Positions 63,245-64,000 of a stretch of DNA of 64,000 nt are shown here, piece by piece. The stretch lies in assembly GCA_963720885.1 (NCBI GenBank), contig CAVRGW010000002.1, positions 310,001-374,000 on the forward strand, given 5' to 3'. Below the pieces are notes generated by a model. The model was not told the DNA's origin. It searched no databases and saw nothing but the letters and a program-made list of their open reading frames with translations. The translations under genes were made by a program, and so were the position numbers. Each line of letters begins with the position of its first letter. The stretch's first letter is position 1. This stretch comes from DATLLN01 sp963720885. Its GTDB lineage: Bacteria > Actinomycetota > Thermoleophilia > Gaiellales > JAICJC01.

Positions 63245-64000
63245 GCGCTGCCCGGATCGAGCGCGTGCGGGCGGCGCTGCGGGAGGCCGGGATCGACGCG
63301 ATCATGCTCGGCCCGTCGGCCGACTTCCGGTACCTGGCGGGCTACGAGACGATGCCGATGGAGCGGCTGACGATGCTCGTGCTGCCCGCGGAGGGCGAGG
63401 CGCGGATCGTCACGCCGGCGTTCGAGGCGCCGCTCGCGCCGGTCGGGATCGCCGACCTCGGGATTGCGATCGACCCGTGGGGCGAGACCGAGGATCCGAT
63501 CGCCCGCGCGATCGACGCGGTGCCGCGCAACGCCCGCCGGGTCGCCGCCGGCGATCAGCTGGCGGCGATGTTCCTCGTCCCGTTGCAGCAGCGGCTGCAG
63601 GCCGACTGGGTGCTCGGATCGGCGGTGATGCGGCCGCTGCGGATGATCAAGGACGCGGAAGAGATCGCGGCGCTGGCCGAGGCCGGTGCGGCCATCGACC
63701 GCGCCGTCTCGCGCGCCGCGGAGCTGGTGCGTCCCGGGGTCACGGAGCGCGAGATCGCGGACGCCCTCGATCGTGCGATCCGCGACGAGGGGCACGAGCA
63801 GACCGACTTCACCGACATCGGCTCGGGCCCGAACGGCGCCTCCCCGCACCACGCGTTCAGCGACCGCGCGATCGAGCCCGGCGACCCGGTCGTGGTCGAC
63901 ATCGGCGGGCGGATGGCATCGGGCTACCGCTCCGACATCACGCGGACTTTCGCCGCGGGCGATCCGGGCGCGGAGTTCCGCGAGCTGTACGCCGTGCTGC
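63241..64000 (+). CDS. M24 family peptidase/creatinase-like protein, cut by the right edge
   Basis: GTG 63241 overlaps the previous stop and the frame is open to the end of the window (253 residues seen). The N-terminal creatinase-type domain runs to about residue 130 (IMLGPSADFRYLAGYETMPM). The catalytic pita-bread domain starts with IKDAEEIAALAEAGAAIDRA. Two metal-ligand aspartates are visible in VVVDIGG and YRSDITRTF; the remaining His and Glu ligands lie beyond the edge. M24 covers prolidases, creatinase and ectoine hydrolase-type enzymes, so it could hydrolyse the imported substrate. Confidence 0.85.
   Translation, partial: MSAARIERVRAALREAGIDAIMLGPSADFRYLAGYETMPMERLTMLVLPAEGEARIVTPAFEAPLAPVGIADLGIAIDPWGETEDPIARAIDAVPRNARRVAAGDQLAAMFLVPLQQRLQADWVLGSAVMRPLRMIKDAEEIAALAEAGAAIDRAVSRAAELVRPGVTEREIADALDRAIRDEGHEQTDFTDIGSGPNGASPHHAFSDRAIEPGDPVVVDIGGRMASGYRSDITRTFAAGDPGAEFRELYAVL

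Overview
The window is 64 kb of GC-rich DNA (about 70% GC by eye). Genes are tightly packed, often joined by ATGA or GTGA stop/start overlaps, and GTG starts are common. The gene set includes a PAC2-family protein, a MarP-like CvpA/trypsin protease, a split PntAa/PntAb/PntB transhydrogenase, FCD-type GntR, LtrA and SNF2 proteins. This fits a high-GC actinobacterium; class Thermoleophilia (Solirubrobacterales or Gaiellales) is my best guess, from gene style only. No rRNA, tRNA or CRISPR array was seen.

Layout. 0-1.4 kb: a truncated MFS exporter and an unknown protein on the minus strand. 1.4-6.4 kb: a plus-strand operon with an alpha/beta hydrolase, a small membrane protein, a COG2907 FAD oxidoreductase, a DUF1365 protein, a cyclopropane-fatty-acid-synthase-like methyltransferase and an SDR; this looks like a membrane-lipid modification pathway. 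6.4-7.6 kb: LtrA. 7.6-12.5 kb: leuCD and pntAa-pntAb-pntB. 12.5-18.2 kb: a di-haem cytochrome c, then a module of a phytanoyl-CoA-dioxygenase-like enzyme, a glutamine-synthetase-like ligase, a solute-binding-like protein without a signal peptide and an M20 peptidase, divergent from a GntR regulator. 18.2-24.5 kb: a SNF2 helicase and a three-subunit molybdenum hydroxylase whose FAD subunit carries extra cysteines. 24.5-29.6 kb: GNAT, metallophosphoesterase, ilvD, an EamA exporter, a thioesterase and a double cupin. 29.7-39 kb: a large secreted repeat protein, PAC2 plus thioredoxin, the MarP-like protease, an HD-GYP protein and a VWA/MoxR pair. 39-46.9 kb: SDR plus enoyl-CoA hydratase, tandem GAF-GGDEF cyclases, a sugar dehydrogenase lipoprotein, HNH, aminotransferase IV, RNase HI, a methyltransferase and a cupin. 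47-47.8 kb: a REP-associated tyrosine transposase (RAYT) between inverted arrays of a 12-bp repeat. 47.8-53.7 kb: an M20 peptidase, a metalloprotease-like lipoprotein, an amidohydrolase plus cysteine-dioxygenase pair divergent from a LacI regulator, and a quinone oxidoreductase. 53.7-64 kb: one long operon with a dipeptide-type ABC transporter, two zinc alcohol dehydrogenases, a formaldehyde-activating-enzyme (Fae) homologue, an enolase-superfamily enzyme and an M24 peptidase cut by the right edge.

Two things cut across the window. First, at least eleven single-base frameshifts interrupt otherwise intact conserved genes. One base restores each, so I read them mainly as sequence errors, although real pseudogenes cannot be excluded from one sequence. 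Second, palindromic REP-like elements sit in three junctions between convergent genes (two copies of one 31-bp element and a 56-bp perfect palindrome), and a RAYT gene is present that could mobilise such elements.

The best candidates for undescribed biology are the Fae/dehydrogenase/enolase/ABC operon, the dioxygenase/GS-like/M20 module and the RAYT with its inverted 12-bp arrays.
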